42,500 bases of DNA from Seminavis robusta (Eukaryota > Bacillariophyta > Bacillariophyceae > Naviculales > Naviculaceae), in contig CAICTM010000019.1 in assembly GCA_903772945.1 (NCBI GenBank), positions 1-42,500 of the forward strand. The letters run 5' to 3'. The notes under the pieces were generated by a model. The model worked only from the letters and a program-made list of their open reading frames with translations, was not told the origin of the DNA and ran no database searches. Shown piece by piece: positions 21,810-30,857 of this stretch. Every line of letters starts with the position of its first letter. Position 1 is the stretch's first letter. Position numbers and translations under genes: made by a program.

Positions 21810-23939
21810 ATGGAAGTATCCAATGACAATGGCGCTCGAAGGAATCGAGTCAGGGCACCTGATCCCCCTCAATCCAATGCATTTGAAAGTTCTGTGCTCG
21901 AAGTTCCTGCCTCCCCCACCGCGGGAGTTTGGGACCAGAATTTGATTAACCTCAAGACTGAAGCCATGAACATACATCCTGGCGAGAGGAGGAATTCTGA
22001 TGTGCCTGTGCCCCCGCCTACCTTTCAGCCAGTCTCAGTTCGCGAACCCAACAATCTGAACCTGGCCACTCATCATCAGCAGGGTGCAGCGGCTGTGGCT
22101 AGTCCCTCGGACAACAACAATATGCCACCAAGAGCGCGCAAACCTGGTTTGCGAAGTAGCCACAACACGAACAATCGGCCTGGAGGAATAGCTGCGCTGG
22201 AAGAAGTAACACCTGGGGCCCAATATTATCCAAATTCTCCATCATACGAGGCCAGGATGCCAAGCCGCGAGCCCACCCCAGCAAACATAGGTCAAAATGC
22301 ATCAGACAACGCTTCAAATGATGCCGACTTCTTGGCAGTGGCTACGTTGGTCAAGGAACCCAGCACGTTAGAGGAGCCTTCAAGAGGAAGAAGCAGATCT
22401 ACTCTATACGTTATTGCTGCGGTATGCTTTGGATTTGCCATCGGTGCAATTGCAGTGGCTGTGGCTGTCGTAGTTGTTAGTGGTGGCCGTTCTGATTCAT
22501 CTCCCGAGCAACAAGCAAATGAAGTACCGGTACAGCCTCCAATACCTGCAGCAACGGCAGCCTCCTCACCCTCTCCCACTCTTCAGGATCAAGAGGACAC
22601 AAGCACCACACTCTCTCCCACCGCAAAAATGCCACCCCCCGAAGCACTTCAAACGAACAACAATGCATTAACTGATCCAGCTAACAATCCAACTGCAGAA
22701 ATGGGTACGGATATTCCTGGTTCCAGCTCTCCCGCAGCTGGAGTAACCGTTGACCCCGTTGTGACGGCAACAATTCTTCCCTCAGGAGCTACTGTGGATC
22801 CCTCAATTGCATCAATTGTAACTTTGGCTCCAACTATTTCCACTCTGGCTCCAACCATGGCACCCACTGTTGTCACTGCAGGCTCCACTGGAACCCCTTC
22901 TATGGAAACTTTGGCTCCCGCCATTGCCACTGCAGCTCCGACACTAGCTCCAACCATGGCACCCACTATTGCCACCGGAACTTCGACTGTTGCCACTGCA
23001 GCCCCCTCTACTGGAACCCCTTCTATGGAAACTTTGGCTCCCACTATTATCACTGCAGCTCCCACACTAGCTCCAACCATGACACCCACTGTTGTCACTG
23101 GAACTCCCACTGCAGCCCCTTCTATGGAAACTTTGGCACCCACTATTGCCACTGCAGCTCCCACACTAGCTCCAACCATGGCACCCACTATTGCCACTGC
23201 AGCCCCCTCTACTGGAACCCCTTCTATGGAAACTTTGGCTCCTACAGTAGGCCATAGCAGTGCCCCAACAATCAGATACACTACGTCTCCAGCAGTACCC
23301 GACGATGGAGCAACACTGACAGACTTTCTTCCAGACTACTCCCTGGAAGCTCTGCAAGATCCTACTACCCCCCAGGCCTTCGCAATCCTTTTTGTAAACT
23401 ACGACCCAAACATTGAATCTCGATCACCAGAAGACTGGGTACAGAGGTTTGCACTTGCTAGTGTTTTTCTTGCACTTGGAAGTAGTGGGGGGAGTTGGAC
23501 TGAAGGCGCAGTTGTTCCTGTTCAGGATTCTTGTGTCTGGTTTGAGGCTACTGGAAGCTATTGCAACGAAGATGGCCAGCAGGAGGGTCTCTTGCTGGAA
23601 AACAACAACCTACAGGGTGGTCCAATACCTCCTGAAATTGGGTTGTTGACCTCCCTCAGAGTTGTGGACATGTCGGACAACACGATTGCGGGCGGCATCC
23701 CTTCGCACTTTGGACTGTTGCAGGAATTGGAGTTTCTATCTCTGGCCAACAATCGCATGATGGCAGGGACTGTACCACCTGAAATATCCCTTATTCCGAC
23801 GCTGACAACATTGGATTTGACTGGCATGCCGCTTCTTGCTGGAACCATCCCAGTAGAACTATGTGGTATTGCCACTTTTGACTGCACAGGCACTCTCTGT
23901 GGATGTGACTGCGCGTGCACATTTCTCCCGACACCCTGA
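21810..23939 (+). CDS. Single-anchor LRR membrane protein with Thr/Pro-rich stalk
   Basis: Single exon, 709 aa from the chosen ATG. An in-frame ATG at 21645 would add 55 residues that overlap the repeat-flanking promoter and look non-coding. Order: a hydrophilic, Pro/Asn-rich N-terminal region (1-195) without signal peptide; one transmembrane helix (about 199-224, YVIAAVCFGFAIGAIAV); and a Thr/Pro/Ala stalk with near-identical tandem repeats around TLAPT and APTMAPT (about 344-477). Then come a RFALASVFLALG segment and a Cys pair (DSCVWFE..YC). Plant-type LRRs follow (about 590-690, IPPEIGLLTSLRVVDMSDN, FLSLANNRMM) and a Cys cap. The layout suggests a type II topology with the LRRs outside. 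Large families of this kind occur in pennate diatoms and are proposed to act in recognition or adhesion. There is no kinase domain. Confidence 0.9.
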   Translation: MEVSNDNGARRNRVRAPDPPQSNAFESSVLEVPASPTAGVWDQNLINLKTEAMNIHPGERRNSDVPVPPPTFQPVSVREPNNLNLATHHQQGAAAVASPSDNNNMPPRARKPGLRSSHNTNNRPGGIAALEEVTPGAQYYPNSPSYEARMPSREPTPANIGQNASDNASNDADFLAVATLVKEPSTLEEPSRGRSRSTLYVIAAVCFGFAIGAIAVAVAVVVVSGGRSDSSPEQQANEVPVQPPIPAATAASSPSPTLQDQEDTSTTLSPTAKMPPPEALQTNNNALTDPANNPTAEMGTDIPGSSSPAAGVTVDPVVTATILPSGATVDPSIASIVTLAPTISTLAPTMAPTVVTAGSTGTPSMETLAPAIATAAPTLAPTMAPTIATGTSTVATAAPSTGTPSMETLAPTIITAAPTLAPTMTPTVVTGTPTAAPSMETLAPTIATAAPTLAPTMAPTIATAAPSTGTPSMETLAPTVGHSSAPTIRYTTSPAVPDDGATLTDFLPDYSLEALQDPTTPQAFAILFVNYDPNIESRSPEDWVQRFALASVFLALGSSGGSWTEGAVVPVQDSCVWFEATGSYCNEDGQQEGLLLENNNLQGGPIPPEIGLLTSLRVVDMSDNTIAGGIPSHFGLLQELEFLSLANNRMMAGTVPPEISLIPTLTTLDLTGMPLLAGTIPVELCGIATFDCTGTLCGCDCACTFLPTP
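22815..23245 (+). repeat. Intragenic tandem repeat encoding a Thr/Pro/Ala stalk
   Basis: Units of about 99-123 bp, anchored on CCTTCTATGGAAACTTTGGC, recur at about 22895, 23018, 23119 and 23221. Intervening ACTAGCTCCAACCATG blocks are also repeated. High nucleotide identity between copies implies recent expansion or ongoing recombination, so stalk length is probably polymorphic. Confidence 0.85.
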
Positions 23940-24409
23940 AGGCTAGACTGGATTAGGGTTTCCCACTGGGATTTCGTTCGCAGTCATGTCCCATTTTAGG
24001 GAATAGACATTAGTGGACTACGGAACGGCCGGGAGGCAAACAAAATTGACCATATCCGCAAGTTGGTATTTGCAGCAAAATGCTTAGTATTATACATAGT
24101 TTTGCAGACCAATTATTGAAGATCGCATTGCACCCTCTGAATCTCAATTCTGAATTGGTGTGGTGGAATCCACAGTGAGATTATTGTAGGTCAAATCAAT
24201 CCATCAGCCATCACAACATGGTTATCCAGCATGGGCTACTGGCTACTGGTAGTAGTCTTGCTGATTTCTCTTCGGCTCACCCCCCTCCCTGATCCTGGCT
24301 TTTCGGAGATCCCAAGTTATCCTTTAAACACGAAGATACACGACGCAGGATTCACGGAACCAAATCATCCAACGATTCCTCTTGTCGAACTCTAGTTGTA
24401 GTGTCGTCG
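23940..24409. other. Convergent intergenic region
   Basis: 3' flanks of the LRR membrane protein (+) and the protease inhibitor (-). No further gene is supported. Confidence 0.5.
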
Positions 24410-24754
24410 CTACCGCCCGCGAAGTGGTATTTGCGCCACCAGACCATCTTCATCAAGGTAGATTCTGACTCGATTGGGATTGAAGTCATCGGCAACTTCC
24501 TCTGCCATCTCCAACGTAATGACTTCGATTTCTACCTTGGGCGCATAGGACGTGACGATATCGACGCATTTCGAGGCTTCCAAGCCCAAACATCCGGGCC
24601 ATGGACCTCGCCGGAGTGCCATGCCTCCAATTTGCGGCAAGGGAACAATCTTGTTGGTTTCCACGCTTCGACCTTGGCTCTTCAAAGTAACCACTGCTGC
24701 CAACGTCCCGACAAACAACAAGATGACCGACACGAGAAAGGTATTGCTGCCCAT
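24410..24754 (-). CDS. Potato inhibitor I family serine protease inhibitor (secreted)
   Basis: Single exon, 114 aa from the ATG that directly precedes the hydrophobic segment (NTFLVSVILLFVGTLAAVV), read as a signal peptide or anchor. ATGs at 24796 and 24859 would lengthen it. The C-terminal ~62 residues follow the inhibitor I13 pattern of eglin c and CI-2: WPxxLG, a helix, APKVEIEVI, the binding loop, then NRVRIYLDEDGLVAQIP and a final Gly. Aligning backward from the conserved RVR places Val-Ala-Asp-Asp at P3-P1', so P1 is Asp. The loop has two extra residues before P3. Two Cys (WPGCLG and ASKC) might form a disulfide. The family blocks subtilisin- or chymotrypsin-like proteases; an acidic P1 is unusual. 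The nearest gene is divergent. Confidence 0.82.
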   Translation of the reverse strand: MGSNTFLVSVILLFVGTLAAVVTLKSQGRSVETNKIVPLPQIGGMALRRGPWPGCLGLEASKCVDIVTSYAPKVEIEVITLEMAEEVADDFNPNRVRIYLDEDGLVAQIPLRGR

Positions 24755-25106
24755 GGTGCTGTTTCTTTTTTTGCAGAGCCGCTGTTGATGGATCATTGTG
24801 GACGAGCCCTCGAGGTGCTTGTCGACAAGGAACGCGAGGGCGGATATAACGGTCGGCATAATTTCGCTGTCAATTAAGTAATTTAACGGTCATTTCAAAA
24901 TCCAACTGACGCCTCTCACAATCTGCCCCGCAAGGTTCATTCAAAGCAATTGGACGAAGACTTGAAAGATCAAGCAAGACATCATTCTTTCATCTCTTTC
25001 TTCCATGGCGGCTTTGACCCGAAGAACCAACCAGCTACCGTAGTAGTTGTAAGATCGACCAGTCCGTCGTGTTGTTGAGCCCTCTAGCTAGAGTAACAAC
25101 TAGACC
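24755..25106. promoter_or_regulatory. Divergent intergenic region
   Basis: Shared upstream region of the inhibitor gene (-) and the RNI-like LRR gene (+). A CTCTAGCTAGAG palindrome lies about 22 bp before the latter's ATG. No defined element is recognised. Confidence 0.3.
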
Positions 25107-26741
25107 ATGCGGTTCGGCCCGGACGACGAGCATGTGTCTCTGTATGGAAAACCGCTGTATCAACGGGGAGGACAACTGCTGCTCAAGACACTGACTGGCA
25201 GCTACGGCTATGCCGATGAGAATGGCCATGAAGTACTAGCCGCTAACAATCGCAACAATCCGCAACGCTACCCTAGTCTTCCTGTGGATCGTCTCTTGAA
25301 AGCGTTTGCCCAAGAGCAACAATGGTGTATTGAATCCATTCGCATCTCCCACGTCCAACTGCTGGGCACCACGGGACAGTTCCAGAAACTCGCCTCTTGT
25401 TTGACACAATGTCATACACTCAAATCCGTCATCTTTGGAGATTCTCGCACTGCGTCTCTAGTGTCATCAGGCGGTGATAGTAGTATGGAGCACAGCAGTT
25501 TAGAAACAACAACCACGAACAATCATTCAGAGGAACATTATGCTTGGTGTGGATTCGACACCATGGTCGGAGCCTTGTCCAAAGCACCACACTTGCAAGA
25601 AGTGTCACTGCAAAACATGCCCGAACTCTCGGGTCAAGCTCTGGGGGCATTGTGTCGCTCCACCAGTATCTCCAAGCTGCAACTCTTACTGTCACAATCC
25701 GTGCTGCCCACTGGATCCATTACCGGTGACTACCTCCGGAACATGACCGAGAGCCTCCAGACCAATCAGACCATGAAAGAATTGCGTATCTTTGGCGTAC
25801 TAGACTACGATGCTTGTCACTATCTCTCTCAGATGCTGCTCGTCAATCGAACACTGCAAAAACTGGCGCTCAAGATCAAACTCAAACCGTCAGCCCAAAC
25901 TACTTCTCATATTCATGATGACAACAACTTGGAGGAATGCCACCTTCCGCTAGTAGCACCATCCACACACTCTCCTCTCCCATTGCTGGATGCATTGGCG
26001 TCCCCTCAGTGCTCGCTGACAAGCCTGGAAATCTACATTTCGGGTTCACGGCCAGATCTAGAAGCGTACGCCACGGCCTTTACAGCGGCTCTCCAAGTCA
26101 ACCAATCGTTGCAACATTTAAATGTCATCTTTTATGGGTTGGATACTACCACGGCCATTGCTGCCGCCGCTACGGGTGGTGCTGGTGCAACCTTGGGGGG
26201 TGCCCTGGCTGCCATGAGAACCAACGAATTGTGGATGACGCGACTGGCCCAAACACTGAAAAATGGAAACTATACCTTGCAGCAAATCTTGATCAACCAT
26301 GGCCTGTTGGATCTGACAGATGTTGTCAAGTTCTATCTTCGATTGAATCGAGCTGGAAGAAAGCAAATCTGTCAATTTAGGAGTGCTGTTGTGGATGATG
26401 CCGAGAGGGATGAAGACTTTGTGTACGATGATAGAGTGGTCACGTCGAGTCCTTCCTCGTCTGCAGTGACCATGATAACGGCGCCAAGACCATCCGAATT
26501 TGACCTTTGGGTGGCAACGCTGGCCCGTGTAAGGAATGATCTTTCCTGCATCTTTTACTTTCTCAGTTGCAATCCCACTCTGTTCTGCGGCGCTGATAAT
26601 AACAACAACAGGACAGCGCCGCTAGGGTCAGCTCGTCGTGTCATACACGCCGGAGAGAGACGCACCTCCTCCCGTGCCGTTGCTTGGCGAAACGAAGCTC
26701 TAGTAGAGGACGGACGTCCGCCCTTGAAGAAGAAACGATGA
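25107..26741 (+). CDS. RNI-like leucine-rich repeat protein
   Basis: Single exon, 544 aa, intracellular (no signal peptide or membrane segment). From about residue 75 to 420 it has spaced leucine-rich helix-strand units of ribonuclease-inhibitor type: LASCLTQCHTLKSVIFGDS, HLQEVSLQNMPELSGQAL, NQTMKELRIFGVLDYDA, NRTLQKLALKIKL, SLTSLEIYISGS and SLQHLNVIFYGLD. These alternate with 'selected N top-scoring' style connectors. The C-terminus is PPLKKKR, a plausible nuclear localisation signal. Such RNI-like proteins are very common in diatoms. Their binding partners are unknown, and I make no functional claim beyond protein-protein interaction. Confidence 0.85.
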   Translation: MRFGPDDEHVSLYGKPLYQRGGQLLLKTLTGSYGYADENGHEVLAANNRNNPQRYPSLPVDRLLKAFAQEQQWCIESIRISHVQLLGTTGQFQKLASCLTQCHTLKSVIFGDSRTASLVSSGGDSSMEHSSLETTTTNNHSEEHYAWCGFDTMVGALSKAPHLQEVSLQNMPELSGQALGALCRSTSISKLQLLLSQSVLPTGSITGDYLRNMTESLQTNQTMKELRIFGVLDYDACHYLSQMLLVNRTLQKLALKIKLKPSAQTTSHIHDDNNLEECHLPLVAPSTHSPLPLLDALASPQCSLTSLEIYISGSRPDLEAYATAFTAALQVNQSLQHLNVIFYGLDTTTAIAAAATGGAGATLGGALAAMRTNELWMTRLAQTLKNGNYTLQQILINHGLLDLTDVVKFYLRLNRAGRKQICQFRSAVVDDAERDEDFVYDDRVVTSSPSSSAVTMITAPRPSEFDLWVATLARVRNDLSCIFYFLSCNPTLFCGADNNNNRTAPLGSARRVIHAGERRTSSRAVAWRNEALVEDGRPPLKKKR

Positions 26742-27149
26742 TGAAAGTGGTATTTGTTTTGCCTGCTTGCATGTTACATGTTGGGCTGCATTGCACACGC
26801 TGTGCTATCTCTGCGTTGGTGCGTCAGTTCTTTTAAAATACTATAACAAAGATTTTGGTAGTGATACCTTTTATGTGTTACATGTACATGCAGTCTAAAA
26901 CTCCACTGCATTGTGCATGTAGAAACCAGATGGTTTGTACTTGGTTTCAAAACTGCTCATCCGAGCGATGAAGACTCGACTCTGCTAGCTAGTATGATAC
27001 TCTCGACTCGGCGTCATGTCTCGATGGGTATCTTATGCAACGGCCAGGGTGCACTGTGTTGTCATGCCCTCGGCGCTCGATCCTGCAAGATCGAAATCTC
27101 ATGGTACCTGGTAGCTGCTGCATTAGCTGCGTTTCCACTTTGTAAATGG
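26742..27149. other. Convergent intergenic region
   Basis: 3' flanks of two convergent genes with a CTAGCTAG at about 26985. Open frames here are shadows of the HAD gene. Confidence 0.5.
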
Positions 27150-28250
27150 CTACTGGTGCACTTGTTGCTGTCGTGCTTCGTCTGCCAACCTTTGAAAGGT
27201 CTCCAAGAGTTCCGGAACATGGCCCACATCAGGCAGAATCAAATGAGCTCCAGTGTCCAAGAGTTGGCTGGTAGTCCCACTCCCAGTCAGGACGCCGACA
27301 CAGAATCCAGCATTTGCAGCTCGTGCCATGCCAGTATCCGAAGATGTATCCCCCACAACAATGCAGTGCTGAGGTAGAATAGTCGTGGCTGTTTCAGCCG
27401 ATACCTGCTGACACAAGGTTTGCAGTGGCACGGCACTGGGCTTGCCTTGGGACACTTCATTGCCACAAATGGAAAACTGGACAACATTGTCAATCCCCCA
27501 TCCTTTCATAGCCTTGTCAGTGCCATTTCGATCATCCGAAGTGCAAATGGCCACAGTATATCCCAACTCTTGACACGCCCTCATCATGCCTGGCAAATCA
27601 TCCATCAATGGAGTATCTTGTCCATGCAAATCTCCCAGTTCTTCATGCCATTGCAGCGTCAGCTCCTTGGTGATGATTGTGACGTTCCATTCATTTTCAA
27701 GATCCATTAGGAACGAGTAAACCAATCCGACAATGTCATCCCATGTTCCGGCCGCGACAGGAGCCGATGGCACGACATTGTCCCGGGCGGCATCCCATCC
27801 AATCTGTGTGTGGAATTGCTTTGTCAAGTTTTTGTGTTTCAGAACGCTTTCCACCTTGGCCGTCATGTGATGTACCCATCGACGCAGCGACGCGGTGCAA
27901 TCTCCCAAGGTGCCATCCTTGTCAAAGACGACCATTTTGGGTGTGGTGGGCGAATCTCGCAACCGTTTGACAAAGGCAGCAGCGGCAGCTTGGGCAGATT
28001 CTTCTTGGACCATCTTGTTTTCGTAAAGGCAAAGGAAGGACGGGTCGTTGTCACTTTGTGATCCTTCAAACAGGACCAGTTCTTTCGGAATGAGGGGTTG
28101 CTTCATCATCGTGTGGTGGCTGTGGTACCGGTAGGAAGAGGGATCAAAGGCAAAAGAAGGAAGGATTGAAGGGAAGAGCAATAATGACGCAAGAAAGCAA
28201 TCAAACGTGATGATGAGCCTGACCGCGTTCATCATCGGTCCAGCAACCAT
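27150..28250 (-). CDS. HAD-superfamily phosphatase, secretory/plastid N-terminus
   Basis: Single exon, 366 aa from the first ATG; the ATG pair at 28235/28232 is as good. The hydrophobic N-terminus (LIITFDCFLASLLLFPSILPS) is followed by FAFDP, resembling the diatom plastid import motif. The HAD motifs are complete: motif I VFDKDGTLGD (nucleophile D110, acid D112), motif II CTSDD (about 237-238), motif III Lys about 270 (GKPSA), motif IV VGDTSSDTGMARAANAG (D301, D305). The cap insert between motifs I and II is long and helical (C1 type), as in phosphoglycolate-phosphatase-like enzymes. Those hydrolyse small phosphate esters; the substrate here cannot be read from sequence. A plastid phosphoglycolate phosphatase is one possibility. 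Confidence 0.88.
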   Translation of the reverse strand: MVAGPMMNAVRLIITFDCFLASLLLFPSILPSFAFDPSSYRYHSHHTMMKQPLIPKELVLFEGSQSDNDPSFLCLYENKMVQEESAQAAAAAFVKRLRDSPTTPKMVVFDKDGTLGDCTASLRRWVHHMTAKVESVLKHKNLTKQFHTQIGWDAARDNVVPSAPVAAGTWDDIVGLVYSFLMDLENEWNVTIITKELTLQWHEELGDLHGQDTPLMDDLPGMMRACQELGYTVAICTSDDRNGTDKAMKGWGIDNVVQFSICGNEVSQGKPSAVPLQTLCQQVSAETATTILPQHCIVVGDTSSDTGMARAANAGFCVGVLTGSGTTSQLLDTGAHLILPDVGHVPELLETFQRLADEARQQQVHQ

Positions 28251-28539
28251 AGTAGATTCGATAAACTTTGCAGTGCAAGTGCGTGGATGAATCTGATGCT
28301 ACGGTATAGCCTTGGCACTGCATAGCTTGTTGCTGTCACTTCCGGTTCAGAGAGCTTTCCCATTGCCACCCGTTGATTCTTGGGCGAAGAATCTTTGCAC
28401 CACATCTTTGGAGAGGTCGAATCTTTAGTCCCTCACGTGACTTATTCAATCCTGCTGACGACTGCTTCGTGTCAAACAAATCCAAATCCACAACCAAATC
28501 CATCGACGCACACACCACAAGCATGCGCACAAGCCAGGC
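28251..28539. promoter_or_regulatory. Divergent intergenic region
   Basis: Shared 5' region of the HAD gene (-) and the 28540 gene (+). An extra 5' exon of the latter could lie here, since CTCCAG followed by GTGGTG at about 28570 would serve as an acceptor. Confidence 0.25.
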
Positions 28540-30576
28540 ATGTCATCCTGTTGCCCATGTCATCTCCAGGTGGTGCTGTTCTGCACTGGCAATGGCGCCG
28601 ATGCGAACTCGTACCGTCCTCGACGAGACGAGAGTCAATGGTGGAACCGAAGAGATGCCTTGGTCAGATGTGTGGCAGCTTTCTTGTTTGGTCCAAGGAA
28701 CAACAGCAACGAGGATAGTCGGGAACTGATCTTGTTCTATGATGGAGATTATTGTCGTGTCCACATGAAGTTGGAAAAAGAACTCAGTGACAATCAACAA
28801 GAAGATGATGATGATGATGCGATTCCGACCGAGTTTACAATCATTGCTCTCTGGAAACAGGCAATCACAAGAGCCATTCAAACCTCTCATAAGTCAGGAA
28901 CAAGCAAGGCTACTATTGAAGAGCTCACCGTTCGCAAGGGACGACTGTGCTGCTGGGCTGTTCTGTCCTCCCTGTCGCCACCATCTGACAACAACAACCA
29001 CAAGTCAGGTGGAAGCGCTACCAGAGTGATTCAGGATTGGAGCAAGCGACAACTTTTGGAGTGTCTTCAGAAAGAGTGCTCTATGGAATTCTTACGGGAA
29101 CACAAACTCAATTCTGCTCCCAATGTCATTCTTCGCAAAGCCAATCGAACAGCACTGGCCAAAGTCTATCATGTGTGGCATCGACAAAACAACGCGACAA
29201 GTACTAAGAAGAACCCAAAATCAACCTCAAAGGACTCTGCAACAGAACAGTTGCAGGCATTGACTACCATCTTTCAAGAAATTCTGCTACCAGCAGGACA
29301 ACACCAAGGTCAACTAATTGCTGCCACGTTGCACGAGTCTTCGGACTGCGAATTGCCGTGCTTTGGCGACATTCAACACTCGGCACAACAACAACAAGAC
29401 AACAATAAACCACTCCACTTGTGTCTGTTTTTGGGCGCTGTTCGGGACATGATTCCGATAGAATATCAGGCATTGGAAAAGGCTTGCAGCACATCCAGCA
29501 CTGCAATACCCTTGGTCAAGGTTCGACTGGGGAGTGTTCCCGAGTTCACTAGCAAGATTCTGGCCCTTGTGGCCTTTCATCATGCCCAACAGCGGCTGGG
29601 ACCTGCTATGCAACGCTTGGTACAGCAAGCCACGGGCAAACGGAAACGGGAGGAACCCATATCAACAACAACACGCTCGAACCATCGACCTGCACAGCTG
29701 CACATTATTTGCTTGTTGCCACTCCAACCAAGGCAAATTGTGACCGACTTGGAACAGCGGGATCGGACGCTCTGGTGTCTGGTACGAGTACTGGTGTGCA
29801 GTTTGTGGCGGAGTCGATTGGCGGGTGCCGGCCATTCGTCGCCGTTGGAGAATACCGTCACGTTGATACTCTTGAATGGGACCGTGGTCACACTCCATCA
29901 AAAAGAATGGGTGTTGTCTTTGGCCGAACAGCATCAAGCGGCTCCTTCCGAGTTTCAAGTGTTGAATGCATTGGTTGAAAAGATACAACAACAAGAACAA
30001 AACGTAGAAACGAACGAGCCTGAAGAAGCATTCTGGAATGAAAAACGTGCTACTCAAACTATGAATGCACTTGTGGCTGCATCCCAACATCAGGAGGAAT
30101 CTTCCGAACCAAGTACTGTTATCAGCCTGGAGCCCCACTTTAGCGGTGCAACGGACTTGACACGGCGTTTCTACAAAGAAGCTGGCGTCGAGGCAAGGGC
30201 TGGTCGAGACCTATTTGTTCTATTGCCGATTGGACCACGACAACAAACGACACGCGGCGACAACCGAGTCCATTCTATATTTTTCCAAGCTCTAAACAAC
30301 AACCCAAAGTTTCAAGTGTCGCGTCAATCAATCGTTACTCCGATGGTTACGAGTGCTGGCGACCCAAAAGCAAAAGCAGACGACGCAAAGATGTGCACTG
30401 ACGGGGAAGCGTCGAGCGTCGCCATCCTGCAGCACTTCCTTTACCAGGACAGATTGTTCCTGGGTGGAAAGTTGTCCCATACTGCCAATCAAGTCAAGCC
30501 AAAAGACAAGGAAGACACCAATGCAGAAAGACGAAAGAAGAAACGAAAAAAGGAAAAAAGAAGCGAAAAGAGCTAG
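28540..30576 (+). CDS. Unrecognised 678-aa protein with basic C-terminal tail
   Basis: Single long frame. I do not recognise the family. An N-terminal segment (about 37-110) has RRDALVRCVAAFLFGPR, a strand ELILFYDGDYCRVHM and PTEFTIIALWKQAI. A middle part includes PNVILRKANRTALAKVYHVW and a block LGAVRDMIPIEYQALEKAC ... VKVRLGSVPEFTSKILALVAFHHAQ that reads as an alpha/beta fold. A later segment (about 410-490) repeats the N-terminal pattern: RDRTLWCLVRVLVCSLWRSR, strand TLILLNGTVVTLHQKE, PSEFQVLNALVEKI. The tail is Lys/Arg-rich (RRKKKRKKEKR), suggesting nuclear or nucleolar location and nucleic acid binding. The stop is in a CTAGCTAGCTAG run. The true start could be in an upstream exon. Confidence 0.72.
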   Translation: MSSCCPCHLQVVLFCTGNGADANSYRPRRDESQWWNRRDALVRCVAAFLFGPRNNSNEDSRELILFYDGDYCRVHMKLEKELSDNQQEDDDDDAIPTEFTIIALWKQAITRAIQTSHKSGTSKATIEELTVRKGRLCCWAVLSSLSPPSDNNNHKSGGSATRVIQDWSKRQLLECLQKECSMEFLREHKLNSAPNVILRKANRTALAKVYHVWHRQNNATSTKKNPKSTSKDSATEQLQALTTIFQEILLPAGQHQGQLIAATLHESSDCELPCFGDIQHSAQQQQDNNKPLHLCLFLGAVRDMIPIEYQALEKACSTSSTAIPLVKVRLGSVPEFTSKILALVAFHHAQQRLGPAMQRLVQQATGKRKREEPISTTTRSNHRPAQLHIICLLPLQPRQIVTDLEQRDRTLWCLVRVLVCSLWRSRLAGAGHSSPLENTVTLILLNGTVVTLHQKEWVLSLAEQHQAAPSEFQVLNALVEKIQQQEQNVETNEPEEAFWNEKRATQTMNALVAASQHQEESSEPSTVISLEPHFSGATDLTRRFYKEAGVEARAGRDLFVLLPIGPRQQTTRGDNRVHSIFFQALNNNPKFQVSRQSIVTPMVTSAGDPKAKADDAKMCTDGEASSVAILQHFLYQDRLFLGGKLSHTANQVKPKDKEDTNAERRKKKRKKEKRSEKS

Positions 30577-30857
30577 CTAGCTAGTTAGGCGACAATGTGC
30601 ATCCACGCGAAGCAGCAACGTGTGACTCTCCTCTTCAACGTTCATAAAAAAGAGGCCTACGCTATCGAAAGAATCCGACGAAGCGGCGGGCTCAGCGAAG
30701 ACACCAATGATCCGTCGGACTCTTGCGCGTTGCGTCTGGCTACGTACGGTATCCAATGACTGTTCCAGTGCTCGTTGATGTTCCACGTTGAGTTGTCTCG
30801 CTGGAGCTTCCATGTTGAGTTGTCTCGCTGCAGCTTCCACGTCGAGACTCAGGGGGA
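30577..30857. repeat. Intergenic region with a 27-bp tandem duplication
   Basis: Just before the BTB gene a 27-bp unit starting CACGTTGAGTTGTCTCGCTG occurs at 30784-30810. It recurs at 30811-30837 with two changes, and a partial third copy follows. The minus-strand frame through it (up to 30840) has no family features. Confidence 0.6.

Noticed and set aside
22649..23281. 210-codon minus-strand frame rich in Val/Gly/Ala
   Set aside because: Antisense of the Thr/Pro repeat of the LRR protein; the open frame is a by-product of the repeat composition.
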